A stretch of 64,000 bases of DNA from assembly GCA_034620365.1 (NCBI GenBank), contig JAQGEQ010000011.1, positions 434,001-498,000 on the forward strand, written 5' to 3'. Made by a program: the position numbers and the translations under genes. Positions 14,901-29,900 of the stretch are shown here, one piece after another. The notes under the pieces are model-generated. The model had not been told where the DNA came from. It ran no database searches and worked only from the letters and a program-made list of their open reading frames with translations. Positions within the stretch are counted from its first letter, which is position 1; each line of letters starts with the position of its first letter. This DNA comes from Pegea sp. RAD2-039 (taxonomy: Eukaryota; Chordata; Thaliacea; Salpida; Salpidae).

Positions 14901-17900
14901 TTATTAAGACAGTTATAATTTTTAGCTAGAAAGTTCTAACCACAACGTTGATAAACAAATATGATTAAAAGAGAATTTTCATTTATTTTTGTAAAATCAC
15001 TAACGCTTTCATTACTTTGAAAAAAAGTCTGAATAATTTGTTATTTTCATAGCAAGGAGTTACACTTCTAAAGAAGTTTCCACCTATTTAGACCCTTGTA
15101 ATAATAGTTTACTTTCTGTGATGTTAATATTATTATTAGATATTTTTATGTAAAATTATTCTAATCTCTTAAAACTAAACCTTTTTGTTTTCAAAAATTT
15201 TTAGCTTTATTTCTATGGTTATTGAATCAAAATTTGTTTAAAACTTACCAAGACTACCTTACAATATATCCGTAAATTCATAAACACAATAAAGTTTCTT
15301 ATCTGCAGTTTTATATGAACAAAAACAACAGACTAAATCACCAAGTTTTTGGATTACAGTAAAAACCATTATTTTAGTAAATTAGAAACTATTTCTGCTC
15401 AAAACCCAATTACATATCAAATCACAAGAAACATTTAAGCTAAAATCGGCTGATTTACCTGTACACTGCCCATAAGCCAAGTTCATCAGCTGCTAAATCA
15501 ATATCACTATATCCTCCCCATTGATAAGCAAACATTCCATGAAAGCCAGCAGATTTAATTGCAAACTCAGCTAATAACTTTCGGGTTTGTATGTGAAACC
15601 TGAAACATTGTTTGTTTAACATATAAACTGTATTTCTCATTAAAATCATTTATTTGTGGCTTCTATAATGTTACATATGCAAGCAAACAACAATTGAACT
15701 ATTATAAAATACTCTAAATAAAATTAATTAATAATATAAATGATAAAAAAAATTTTGAATTTTTATTTCAGTTTTATGATGCAAATATAATTATTTGTTG
15801 AATTACTTCAATCAGAACCAATTAAAATAATTTTTAAAGCAATAGTTTAGAAAATATTCGCTAAATACTTAATTGACATCTTTTGAAAACTATTAATTTT
15901 ATGAAAAAAGCTACCGATATGATGAAATTTGTTTAAGAATATTTAATGTTTAAAACTTAAGAAAACGTCTATTTCATTTCAATTCTTTTTACTTTACGAT
16001 TCTTCTAGAGTTTCTTCGTTGATAGTACAAACTTCCGTTGTATATAACGGCCCCAGTGCTTTCCATTTGTTTGTGTTTAGGCAGATGTATTTCTAATTCA
16101 GGTCTATGAAGACAGAATTCATTCTCGTTTGCATACTGAAAAAGCTAAAAAAAACCTTTATTAGTTTGGCTAATTTATTTAAGCAGTTTAATTCTAAATA
16201 TCAGGTTTTACATTGTTTTCACCCTTGAATAGATCTCAGATGTCTACAAAATCCTTAACTAAGTATTCAATTACATGACAATTAAAGAGCTTTTATCTAT
16301 TTAAGTTCTTGAAAATTTTGTTTCGCTTCCTCTGTTGTATTCTTCATATTTTGAAGATGTATGAAAAAATATCTTGTGTATCTCATCTAGTCTAATGTTT
16401 GTAAATTCTAATTAAGTACAAACGATATTTTTACTAAAATGTTAAAATTTAAGTTTATTTCTTGAATAAAATTAAAGGTTTCGTTAAACTTGCAATAGAA
16501 AACAAGTTGAACATTAAAAAGTTTGTCAATATTGCTAGCAAATCCGTTCTTGTAATCTATTCATCAAAAAATGTTTTTTATTTTGCTATTAAGTACCAAT
16601 AATAAAATATTCATTTATAGAACAGACGACTTATTTGATAAAAGACAGATTTGTTGCCATATATAGTTTTAATTAAGTTGTTTATTTTTTTGCTTGTTTA
16701 AATATCATATCTATCTTCAACTTCAATATGCCATATTTTTTATTGATAGTTTTAATGAGGTTTTTTATTCATTAAAATAGTTTCAAGATTAAATGTTTGA
16801 ATGTATTTTCTGGAATTTGTATCTTAATTTCTATAGCATTTAATTATGTTACCTAATAATCTGCGGCTTTATACTGAATGAGAGCTGTTTGAAGGTCACG
16901 AGAGTTAACATTTTATCAATACAATTAAGTTTTCAATTCATAGAAAGTTGGTGGATAAATTTTAAGATTTAAAAGAGCATTCAAAGATATTATATAAGGT
17001 TTACAGACAATTCTTATTATGAGGGCTTAGTCAAAAAGAAAATGTTTTCTTGTATTTTACAGTTGAATGACGAAAAAGATTAGAAAAGGATAAAAAATAA
17101 CTTGACTTTTCTTTTAGATAGTTTATGGTCAAAAACTTCTGATCAAAAATGAGATGAAGTCTAAATACTTCAATGCAGCTATACGCATTTCAAGAGCTAG
17201 CTTTATCCTATAAACCTAACGGGATCGCATTTAAAGCTTGTAAACTCTCTGTTTCATGGAATTTATTATTAATTTAGGACATGGACTTTAAGGACATAAA
17301 TAAGTTATAAATTAGCGGGTAAATACTCGTTTTATATTTATTATCTTTCTGTAACATTCCAAAACCTTTCTTATCTTCTTAGAAATATTTTAAATGTTTT
17401 TGGATTTTAAATAAACTTGAAGTTGGTTGCATGCTGGCCAAATGAGTAGTTTGAAACAAAATAGTTTGTTAACAATTTGGTGCTTATTTACCATTTTAAT
17501 AATTTTCAAATATTATTTTATGTCACTTACTGATAAAGTTGGTTCTTTTCTACGTTTTGCACTTATCGTCCGTCTTTGGTTGTACGTACTACCGCATGCC
17601 TGTAAAAACGAAAGCAGACTCAAATTTATTGTTTGTTTAGTGTAATAATTTTAAATTTGTTTTCTTAATAATTAAGCTTACGTTTTTTCTATATTTCAGC
17701 ATAATTGTATCTTAGAAAAATGCTTAAAAAAGCTATTAAGTTTAAATGAGTTTAAACAAACCTATCACTACTACAATAGTAAACAACTCGTTTAGCAAAC
17801 ATTTTTTATAGATTAATTAATGTTTTCCAATAGAAAGTTAGCTTAAATTATATAACTATGTTTGTCCCTTCCTATTTTTATACTACAGCTGACTAAATTG

Positions 17901-20900
17901 CTGATTGATTTTTAAAGAATGTAGTTAATAGCTAAACAAATATTGACACTCTTTATAAAAAAAGATAATCGAACAAAATTTAAAGTTGTACAATATGTCT
18001 ATAATTGCTATTGGTATACTAGAGTTGGTGGCAATCGATGCAATGATCTATAAAACACAGCTACATCTATTAATAAAAATCGTTTAAAGAATTCTGTGAA
18101 AAATAAACTTTAATCAAATTTTGTATTACAGTTAAAGAGTTTTTCTGATAATTTTAAGTTCTTATAAGCAATTATAAACTAGAATCCAAATAAATTAAAT
18201 TATATATTTTTTGAAACTAGTAGCAACGTTAACAGGATGATATTTTTACCATAACACATTTAATTCGGCGCACTATTTTATAAAAAGTAAAAACTGTTCT
18301 TATATTAGTCTTTATTTTCATTTAACTGTAATTCATCTCTTGAATAGATTCTTTGAAAATAACTTTTAAATGGCTAGTTGTAGATGAGAACTAGTATGTA
18401 GTATTTGTTTTGAACCAGTTTATAAAATATTTTAAATACTTATTATATGAAATAAAAAAAGAGTTCTTCTATGAATTAGAAAAAATCAGCTATTTAAGCT
18501 TGTGTAACTGATATTTATCAGTTAAAGTATCATTATAAACTATATATTTTTAAGTATTTTAGGTGTAGTTAATAATATAATAAATTTCATATTAGTATAA
18601 AAAGTTGATTTTCAAGAGTAGGTTCAAATACTTTAACATTGGAGATATTTTTTTATATAAATGTTCCAAAAAACTGATAGTAAATTGTACAAGACAATAG
18701 AATAACTAATTTAGGTTCTTGGTGTATAGACCAAAGTATTGTATCTATTAATAGTTTCAAATATATTTTTTAGTGTTCATCGTATAGTTTAAATTATAAA
18801 TCTACATTATCATTTTTATTTATCTCTACTTGACATTTGAAACTATTTGTGGATGTGTTTTAAAATATTAATGAAAAATAAGCAAAGGAAATATTCTTGA
18901 TTAATTTTAAATCAAATTTTAACTTTTAATGCATTTTTTATATTTTGAAACTATGGAACTATGAGACAAGTCAGATTATTACAACCACAAGAACTTTCTA
19001 GAATTTTAATTTTTTATAATTAAGACAGATTTTATTAAATGAACTTTTGTGCTTACATGAAGGCATTTCTGTTTTGAAAAAATTTAAAATTAACTTAACA
19101 ACAGCAAAAGGTTTGAAGGTTAATCCAACACAAAAGATGATCGATTTGCAAACATAATAAAGTAATTAAAACTTTTGTTCTATTATCATGAATTTTGTTT
19201 GCAAGATCAAAGTATTCAAACAATAACTAATAAAACAATTTAGAGTTTTATACTTTAATCGTTTTTTGTTACTAAATTATAGAGATTTTATAAAACTACA
19301 TTTGAGCATATAAGAGAGTAAAGTATGTTTGATTGGTAACATTTTTACATTCAATAACTTGTCATATTTTCTCTTGGTGTTCATACATCTAATGATTAAT
19401 TCTTTTAACTTTTAATTTTAACATGAAACTGTTGCCAATAACAAAAGCTTAAATATTGTATAGAATTAAAGATGATTAAGAAAAACAAGTTATGCAATTT
19501 TGATGAACTTATATAAGAATGTGGTGAGACATTTTTGGAGCTTATGCAAATGAAAAATTATTTTCAAGCAACACAACATTAGTTACTTCTAGCTTCGAAC
19601 AACTTTTTACTTGTAGACCTGTTTAAGTTAAACAAAATTTGTTTTGCAAAACTTATCTTCTCATATTGAGCTTTTACTTTTATTACCTTCTTTTATTACC
19701 TGTCTTCCTGGTATGCTTAAAGACCAGATTTTCTCTCGATTTTCCTCCGTCGGCATAGCGTCTCGCATCCAGACTCCACACTTTTTTCCAGGAAGTTCCA
19801 TCTCACTTATAAGAACGGGGTTTCCAATTGATATTAGCCTCCCACATTCAACTAAAAAGAATTTTAATTATAATTTCATTTGCCTGAATTTCCAAATCTA
19901 AATTAGATTAAATGTTGTTGTAAGTTACAATCATTAATTGAATAATTGTTTAAAATAAATTTTTTTTATTTAGAAATAGTTTAAAAAGTTTTCAAGTCGT
20001 TTTCTTTATAGATAAAAATTCAAATAGCAAAACAGAAAGATCTTTCCCACGGTTGAATGTTTAACTGATCGGTATCAGATTTTTTTACAGATTTACAACA
20101 CAAATTATCTCTTTCAGAACCTTTTAAATATATAATAAGCTCTAAGATGTACCTATCATTTAAACTCGGGATTTTAAAGCTTTCAATCTTTATGAAATCT
20201 TAGTTAAGAATAATTTTTTGAACTAGTTATTTACATTAGAGATTTATAAAACGTATCCCAGAATTTACAGTAACGAGAAACTTAAACGCAAACATTTACA
20301 AAATTTTCTGCACAAATTGTTTCATGTTTGGTATTAAACGTAAAAGGATTATTTTCATCTTATATTTAATTAAGTTATTGAGGTCGCACTTAATACCTTT
20401 TTATAAGATGATATCGTGAGAAATGACTTATCTGATAAATACTTTTGTGAGTTTTTTTTTTATAGATTAAAACTTCTTGTAATAAATAGTCGTTCCATAT
20501 TATTTTTATAGACTTGTAAGTATAAGAATACTAAAAATACAAATCTGTGTTATCATTATTTAAAGTTAATTTGACAGATAGTAAAATTTTCTGTAATATG
20601 TTGTCAGTTTAATAAATAGTGGTGATAACCATAAGCAATTAACTTTTGGTATTACTTCCAAGGCGTTTTATATTTTTTAATAATGCAAACTTCTATTTTT
20701 ACATATTTTAAAATTACAAATCATGATTTTTTCATTTATTCATCAAGTATTTTCATTTGAAAATATCTTCATAGATATATCTTGACGTTGAACTTGTTAT
20801 CTATATCGCAGATAAAACCATTTAAAATCACATTAGTAAATTAACAAACGCACATCTTTTGAAACATCAAATTATGTAGGTAATATTTTGTGTGAGTACT

Positions 20901-23900
20901 ACACATAACAATGCCGGGTAACTTTGTTTATAAAATACTTGAAACCGTCACAGCAAATTTATCTAATTACAAAATCATTATTTGCAGCCAGCATTGGGAC
21001 CACCAGAGACGGCAGTAAAGTTTTGAAATTGTTGAAAAATTTTATTAAGATATTATTCTAAAATTTTCTGAGCTTACTAATTCAATTTTTAAAAGCAAAA
21101 TAAATTTATACTTTAAAAAATTTAATGAAAAAAAAAACAAAGTAAATTGTAGTTATTGGAAAATATTCCATCTGCTTATCTTATCGCAACTTTTAAGAAA
21201 TATTTTTCAAAAAGTTATTTTGTTGTCTTTTAACATAAATTTATTTTTACATGAAATAGTCATGATTTTTATTATACTTGAAAAGAAATGAAATAAATAA
21301 TGATGCTTTAATGATAGAATAGTTTCTTACAAATTCTGATCTCATTTACATGAGCTTTACTTTATATTAAGAATTAAGCGATCTTTATATTTAGGTGGCT
21401 TATTCCATTAATGAATTTATAAAATAGTGATAAGAACACAATATACAACTGAAAGTCTGATATATAATATAGATCTATGTTATGAAATGACACAAAATTC
21501 AAACTAATTAAAGGCATGTAGAAAAATAGTTTTATATTTTTCATTAAATTGTGTTATCACTTAATTATGTTAACTTTAACAGAGCAGAACATCATCTTTA
21601 TTTTTTACTTCTGTCAGATAATGTCTTGTTTTCAAATTCCAAAAATGCGTTCAATACTGCTTCTTGAAACTCAATAATTACGATTCATAAAAGAACAAAA
21701 TTAAAAATTCATAAATTAAAAGAAAATGTCAAACTGTATTTTATTTTGAGTGAAAATCAAGTGTTAGATGTAACATTTATATAAGTTAAAATAATTTTTG
21801 CTTTTTAAGGCTTTGGTTAGCTATTCTACATACAAACTTCGAAAAACGTAATGATGACCAAAATATAGAAAATAGAAATTCTTTAAATGTTTACTTAGTC
21901 TAAAATACTTAGTTTAACTTTTCTAAAAAATTGTTGACCAGTCTTATTCTTGTAGGTAAACACTAACCAAATTTTGCACATAGTCAACTTAGAATTTTGT
22001 ACTAACTTATCAATAAGTATTTATAGACCACTAATGGTTTTCTTGAACAATTTTTACGTGTATAAAAAGCCATGGTAGATTGAAGATCAAATTGCAAGTC
22101 CTACCATTTCAAAGTTACTTATTGGTTAAGTTACTTCATTACTTTTGCTTCTTTAAAACAGTTAAAATTTGGATGTTTTTAGATTTTAAGAAACTATTTT
22201 AGAAGTGTTTATACAATAACTTTGTTTATAACGTTTTGTTTTTAATTAATTTCCTAGATATTTTACAACGATAAGAATTCACTAGATGATCGTGCTTCAC
22301 TTTAGAATTGATAAGAAGTTTTGTTCTGTAAATAATAACGCCTTACTTAGATCACTTTAAAATTGTATAAAAATGTATAGTAATTTAATATATAGTAAAT
22401 GCATATTTTATTATTATAATTATGACTTATCAACTTTCTTGAAAGTAATTTTCCTTAATTCAAAATATGCAGATTCTGACTTAGAATATGCATATATGTG
22501 GTAAACTCAGGCAAATAACGAAATCTGTAATGTATTTTGTCTGTTTTCATTTTTAATGTTCTAACTTAGAAGCTAAATTGCATACAGTTGCAACAGCAAG
22601 TATCTTTTTTAATTTTATAGAACCTTTTTGTAAAAAGATAGAACTATTTTTAAGTCTGGAATTACAAATATCAAACATATAATAAACTTATTTATGAAAA
22701 TATGGTTACCAAAACTATATAACTAAAAAAGAACATTCTACTAAATTGAAAAGTTTATATTTTATACAATTTTTTTCTTATTTATCTTGTCTTTTAAAAC
22801 AAATTAAATCCAGCTTTTAGTCAAGTAAATATTGTCTACTGAATAAAATAATGTTGGATATAAAATCGTAGTCTAACTACTTAAAACTCATCTTTCATGC
22901 TAAAAATAATTGCAAGAAATATATCCACGACTAAAGAATCTGATTTAAAACTGTACTTAATCAAAAAAAGTAGGCACAAATTGGGTACAAATTGGTAGTT
23001 TTTGAGTACAAAAAGTGAATAATTAATGACAGTTATTGTTTTGGTTGTTAAATTACAAAAATTATATTGCCTCTTATAGTGTAAATTATAAAGATGAAGA
23101 TAATCTTACTGAAAATAGGCTTTTAAAAATCTATTAGAATTTAATTCCTTAAAAACTTTTATTTTAACAACTTGAAAAAAATAATCATTTAATGTCTAGA
23201 AAATTGTCTAAATTTTCATGTTGATAGCGCTGAAATTTTAATTCATAGCATTAACATATTTAACTTTTTTAAGAAGGGAAACCGTAAAACAGTTTTAAAA
23301 CACTTAAAGACTTTGTAATCTTAAAATAAAAAATAAATTTAGAATGAAACTTAGTGGCTAGTATCAGGCATAAGTTTTATAAACAAAAAAAAGCGTTTTT
23401 TACATTGTATTGAAATAAATTGATGCATATACTCGTGTAACAAATAGTAATGAAAGATTTGAAAATCTTTTATTGATAGAATTATTTCCCGATAGAATCT
23501 GAACAATTCTCTAATTTCTAATTTCTGGGAGTGAATTAAACTATAAAATTTTAACGCTTTCATCGTTAAAAGGCGTTCAAAAATAGTTGCTCAAGAAAAC
23601 TTTGACGACAAATTTCGTAGATATAGTTTGAAACATTTGAATTATCTTTAACCAAAATTGCTCGGTAAAAATCACCAAATAGTTTACTATACTAACAAAA
23701 TCATCAGTATCATTTTTATTTAACAGAAACTTTAAATTGTCTTTTAAAGTAATTTAGTTGTTTTTAAAATAAGATCACAATTTGATTTGACAGCATGACA
23801 AACTAAGAAAAAATGTTAGTCATTTAGTTTCAAAACCTAGCTACAAAGATTAACATATCAAATGCAGAATACTGCCAAATAAGGTAATGTTGAAAGTCAA

Positions 23901-26900
23901 AGAGAACTTAAAGCTGTGAGCAACTCTTGTGTTGCTGTTTTTGTTAATCTACCAAATCATTTTTTAAATTATCAAGCACCTAGAACGGTTGTTCCGCTAA
24001 GCTAAAGTAATATACGTCTTGGTAATATTTCAAAATATTTACTAAAATTAAGGCTTTCTAGCTAATATATCTTTATAAAATAGACATTTTGTCTGTAAGT
24101 AAAATGAGCTATTAGACAGTTAGTAAACTTTTTTTCATCTGTGGCTGAACGTCAAACGATTAATTGATTCTAAAACCTGATAAAAGGTTTGAATTATGAT
24201 TTTTATCCGTTTTTAGCAACAAAATAAGCTTTAGATGAGAGTTGAAAGATGTTTTAGCAATTTAGAGGCCTCATTACATTACATTCCTGAAGTTTCATGA
24301 AATTCAGACTCAATTATAAAATGTATATTTAATTAAATGATTTTCAAATTACTCCTCTTAACTTTTTCTGATAACTTTTCTCATTTATATATAATTCATT
24401 TTGGTTATATAAAATACAAGCAGGCGAAGTTTTAATGTTTTTAGTACAGGTATAGCAATAAATATATAAAGTGATTAAAGTATCTCACTGTTTAAACTTG
24501 TCTGCTGATATATACACAATCAAATTCTATATGAAGCTAATAAAAATAGTTTCGAAAATATTATTTTGACACCAAATGCAGAGATAATTAAGAATATCAC
24601 AGATTAGCTAAAAATTGAATGCAACCTGTAGCTAGTGTGTTTTAGAAATAGTGATTAACTATATAGTTATGAAAGACCATAAAAATTTCTAGTAAGTTTC
24701 AAAGCGATAGTATATGTGTAGTCAGTTAACAATTTAAGGTACTTTTCGGGAACTTTTACACATTGTTGAGTTTAAACGTTGTTGAAATTATCTATCTCAA
24801 CTTGACTTAAAATATTTATAATAATTGCAGATAAAAGATTCTGAATCTTTAAGTTGTGTGCAACACTGTATGTGTGATTCATAGGCACTGAGTTTGCCTT
24901 AAAATTCTTGCTACTTCTCTAAAGTAATATCAACTAAAATACTCATGGCTTATACCAATGATTCATACTTTGTGATGGTTCTATGATTGATTTAGAATAT
25001 AAAGTAACTCGCAAATGTGTTGAGTTATAGTTTTATCTTGTGGTGATTATATGTGTTTGAAAAGACAATGAACAAATAAATTTTCATTTGTAACTCACGA
25101 TTTTGCAAGCGGTTAATAGAAGTGTTTGTCGAATTGCCTGAGTCGTCTACACATGGTGGCCGCACTTCTATAGTTTCTGCAAACAAAGAGTATTCATCAA
25201 ATGTCATTGTAACGCTATAACTATAGCTAATAACCTTATCAGCTGTTTTTCTCATTTTCGTTTTCGCTCAGTTTGCTTTTCACTTGAAATTTTATTATTA
25301 TTTCTCAACACAAATAATTGCTTCAAGCTAACCAACTGAATAAGACTCATGAATTTCACTCTATTTTATGTTTGGTCAAGCATTTTTGCTATTAATGGGT
25401 TTGTTTGTTAACAACAAATAATACTTGTTGAACCTTCTAAGGTAAATCAACCTTTTTTGAGTTCATGATTCAGTTCGAATCCATTTGATCTGCGCATACA
25501 GTTTATTTGCTGTATTTAAAAGACTTTTTTTACAGAAATTCAACACCTGTTCGCTAAGTTATTTAACTAAGAAGCAAGTACTAACATGAAACTTTGAGCA
25601 AAAATAAATAAAAGTCTTGTAGTACTATTTGTTAGGATTCCTTTTACGAAAAAAGCTTTCAAGCCTGTGTTTCTTGTAACATAAAGTAAAAAATGTTACT
25701 TTTGCAGAAACTTTACAATAAGAAAATATTTAAGAACCTTTTAAGGTATTACTGATATAAATTAAAAAGTTAATATCTCAAACAATCGTTGTGACCTCAA
25801 AATCAAACTTTTCTTTAATATAGAAAAGAATGATATTAGTCGAAGCTATTATTAAGGTCAACCACACTCTGAGCTGCAAGATTGAAGCAACTTTGGTATC
25901 TAATTCCCTAAGATAAGATGTAGCTTAATCTTAGCCGTAGGCTCAGTCGTAAATATTTGGAAGAAGATTTGAAACAAAATTGAAACGTATCAAAATATAT
26001 AAATAAAAATTGAAGCTCTTAAAACCAGTTATATTAGTGAAACTAAATTTTACTTTTAAGCTGACTAATTTTACTTGCTGCTCAGTTTTAATCTTGTACA
26101 GCTGCAACAAAGCAAAAGTGCCACAGCTTATAGACATTGTATTTAATCCTTAGATAAGTTCTTTAAATCAAGCATAACCGCTCAGTATATTATATGATTC
26201 ATAAACTACTAACTCGATATTTTTAATGCACTTAATAGATTCAACAAGATTAGACTTTTTGTTATTGTTAATTGAAATACTTTATCAATTTTGAAAATTT
26301 AATAAACAACTACTCAATAGTTAATATATATGAGCAAATCAGTTAAATAAACTTAAAGATACCTAGTTTTTAATTTCTGAGTCTTGAATTTTTTTTACCT
26401 ACAAATAACAAATACCATCTCAAACTGAAATACTGACTTTAACACAATGTAAAAATTATATTTGATACTTTTGATGACAAACTAAGCTCCTTAAACAAGT
26501 TTATGCGGAGAAGTATCAGTAAAAAACTCATAGAACAAATATATGAACAACTTTTCAGATAAGCAAATTTTTTGTCACTATATTGGGTGTGTTACCAAAT
26601 AAATTTATCTTTGTCTTATTTGTAAATAAAATAAACTTTTGCTTTATATTGTACTTCTATATTTGAAAATTAAATTTATCTTCAGTCAGACTTATTAAAA
26701 AGTAACAACTATTTCTACACTTCCTTTGCAGTAGTAGACAAGTTTTTGTACAATTAGACATAACTGTAATTATTAAACAGAGTAAACATATTTTAAACTA
26801 ATCTGCACAATTTTGAAAATATATATTTTGAGAGCATAAAATTTTTATGCTAAAATTATTTAGTTTTATAAAGATGAACTTAAGACCCTAAACATTGTTA

Positions 26901-29900
26901 TTTGACTTTTTATTAATTACATTTGTAAACTAATCATGAAAACAAATACAAATTAAAACTCACAAAAAATTGGAACAAAATTTTGTTTTCAAATAGTTTT
27001 TAGCTGCTTTTAATATTAAGCATAAAGAATGCAAATGAGAAAGAAATTTCTTTTCAACTGAATAAAACTTTTTAATTTTTGTGTACTTGCAGATAAGTTT
27101 AACAGCATTAAAAATTCTAAATATTTTCATTATTTTATAATTTTTCAAATTTACAATGATAAACTAAGAAAGGATTCATGCAAGCTCTTCGTATTTCTTA
27201 TGTTTAAACAAAATTATGTAAACCTATCTTTCTGCTACAATAGATTAAAACTTTTATCGGAATTTTATACAATCTCTGAAAAAATTTTACTAATTTTTCA
27301 CTAATTAAAAACACTTCTTACTTATTGCAAAACAATTAAAAATCACATATTTTGACTTTGTTAAATAATAAAACATGCTGATAAACTATTTAAACAATTT
27401 AAACTTCAATATTTTATTTGCTAATACTTTTACGTTAGGTTAAATGGAATAATAAAAAAGTATCTTTTTTGTTATTAAATATTTTATTAATATTTAAGCT
27501 AGCGAGAAATTTACATTTTTAATTTGACTTCATTTTTGAAAATTTATTCAAATAAAAACTTTCATTTAATGATTTTTCTATAAAAGTGAAATGACTTTTT
27601 AATTAAAGTTTGTTTTTCTGCTTTCATATGTTTATCACCAATAGCATCTTATTACCCAAAATTATTATCTCTGATCGTATTAGCAGGTTGAATGATTCTT
27701 TCAAAGTTATTTTCTCAATTTGGATAAGATGTTCAAAATAGTTGCCATAACAACCAACATTTTTTCGTTGGGTAGATTTTATCTAATTTCCTTAATATAA
27801 GCTCAGATTACTGGAGCACTATGGACTTTCACTTGATAATGAAAACTACAAGAAACATAATAGAAATTGAACAGTTCTTAATTCATTGGCATCTTTATCT
27901 CTTGTAAGCTAGTAAATAAGTTTATTTTGGTCGGACTACGTTAAACATTTAATTGATAATAGTTTATAAATGGGAATGTCTGCTATCGTAAGGGAAACCA
28001 TATAAACTAAAATTTAAGTAGTTTGCAGCAATTTTGTTATTAATTCTGCATCTTTCTTGGCCTTTTCATATCATTTTTATATACTTTTCTCTTATAGTAT
28101 AAGACAAACACTGCAGATAATCTAAAAATCACTGTATATTAATTTTGACTTATGAAAAAAGCTTTACTTTTTTCTTGTTTGTTCAATGTCTCATAATTTC
28201 AAATCCACAACTTTTAAATAAACAAATTTGTTAAATCTAAAATTACATTTGAAAATAAAGTCGTAGACTTTTAAATAATCTCAAATAGAAACAGTTGTTG
28301 ATAGCCAATTTTAATACTATGTAAAAATTGAAATTTTAAACTCAACCAAAAATGTTTAGATCATTTCAGCTTTTAAGAAATTTTTATGATTTGTTAAAAG
28401 CTTTTGATAGTTTTAAAATGCTCTTGGCTTTATTTAGATTCATATAAAGTAAATCGTTAAAAGATTGAGAGTGTATTAAAAGATTTACGAATGTTGAAAT
28501 CTTTAATACCATTTTCAATACCGCCAAGATTTTCAATAAAACGTTATAAACATCAACTTCTTATATGATAAATATATATCTATTTCTAGATAATACGGTT
28601 CTGGGAAATTTTCTTTTTGAATTTAAGGTACTTAACTTTAGCGTCTCAAAAGTCTAGTGCATAAAATAGCAGCTAATTGAAGGTTTAGTGTCTATGTTAT
28701 ATTTTTTATGTTACCACTGCAGCAGCAAATATTCAACTTAAAAGCGAAAGAAAATATCTGCAACTGCAACTAATAATCTTAAAATTACTTAATCATCTTC
28801 TGTAGATTTTTAGAAGTCATGATTTTGACGACTGACTTAGCTTCAGTTTAACTCATTTTTCAATTCATACTGGCTTGTCCAGGTGCTTTGATTGACTAAA
28901 CGACTTGCCAATGTTGAGTGAGCTTATAAAAAGTTCAGCATGTAAAGTAAGTTTGCTTTGAATGGTTGAATGCAAGTAAGAGAATGTTTGAACATGCCAT
29001 TAATCTGATCAAGTGAATTCACCAATCTTTGTCAACAGAGTTATTTAATACTACTTTTGATAGTGAGCCAAAGGCAATTTGTAATTATTTTTTATTTTGT
29101 TTCTTCTATTAAGAATTTATTGGCAATGAACGTCAATGAAAATTACGTTGATTATGTTTAAGCCGGACTAATTAATTTTGTTTAATAAATAAATATAAGA
29201 AATAATAATCTTATAGATTGATGAACGATTACCAGTTAATTTCATAAGCTAATAACTTCAACATCAAATAACTTTCATGAAACTAAATTATCAGAAAGGG
29301 AACTATAAAAGAACTCTGATCATTGTATAAGAATGCTGTATTATCAGTTTATATTGCTTTAATATGGCTTAAAATGATTTGTTCATAGTAAAACACACAA
29401 TATCCGATTATTAAGAGGTTTAAATTTGTACTTGCTAAAACAATATCTAATGAAGAGAAAAACAAACAAATAATGTCATTTTGATTGACTGAAGTTATTG
29501 GATGGATTTTTATAAATATTTTTTTAACAGAGATCATACCTTTGTATTTTTATACGTCTCAGCAAATTTACTAAGCTCAGAGACTTTTCAAAGAAAAGAA
29601 AACACGGCAGAGTGTTGATGTTTGAATCTTTCATTCACCTGTATCCCATACATAGAGGTTATGGTTTCCTGTGATTACTTATTGTGTACTTTTTATATTG
29701 ATTTCAGTTAAAAAAGAGTTCTCAACCCCTTAGCTTGGTGTCAACGTTACACAGAAATCTTATAAACTATAATTTAGAAAAATATTTTAATATTTTGCGA
29801 TAGTTGTAGACATTTCATCGTTTCTTAGATAAAAACTTTTAAAGTTAAAAGTAAACTCTCATTTGAAAATAAGTTTTATGCATTTAAATTTATAACTAGT

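Noticed and set aside
15997-16135. Exon 7 ending at ATC|GTAAAG
   Set aside because: Joining in phase 0 puts exon 8 into a frame with an early TGA and loses the OLF motif. The donor four bases further on restores both.
25177-25266. Longer exon 4 starting at CTGAG|CG or AACAG|CT
   Set aside because: Both keep the frame but lack a pyrimidine tract, unlike every other acceptor of the gene. CTCTTTGTTTGCAG at 25176 is far better and also fits.
25465-25485. AGTTCGAATCC, resembling a tRNA T-arm (B box)
   Set aside because: No matching A box, anticodon arm or acceptor stem in the preceding 60-80 bases.
29540-29583. 44-nt minus-strand segment with a T-rich acceptor and GTATGA donor, open as V-SELSKFAETYKNTK after exon 3
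   Set aside because: It enters in the right phase but leaves in phase 0, which would put exon 4 out of frame (early TAG). The acceptor is also interrupted by GAAAAG.
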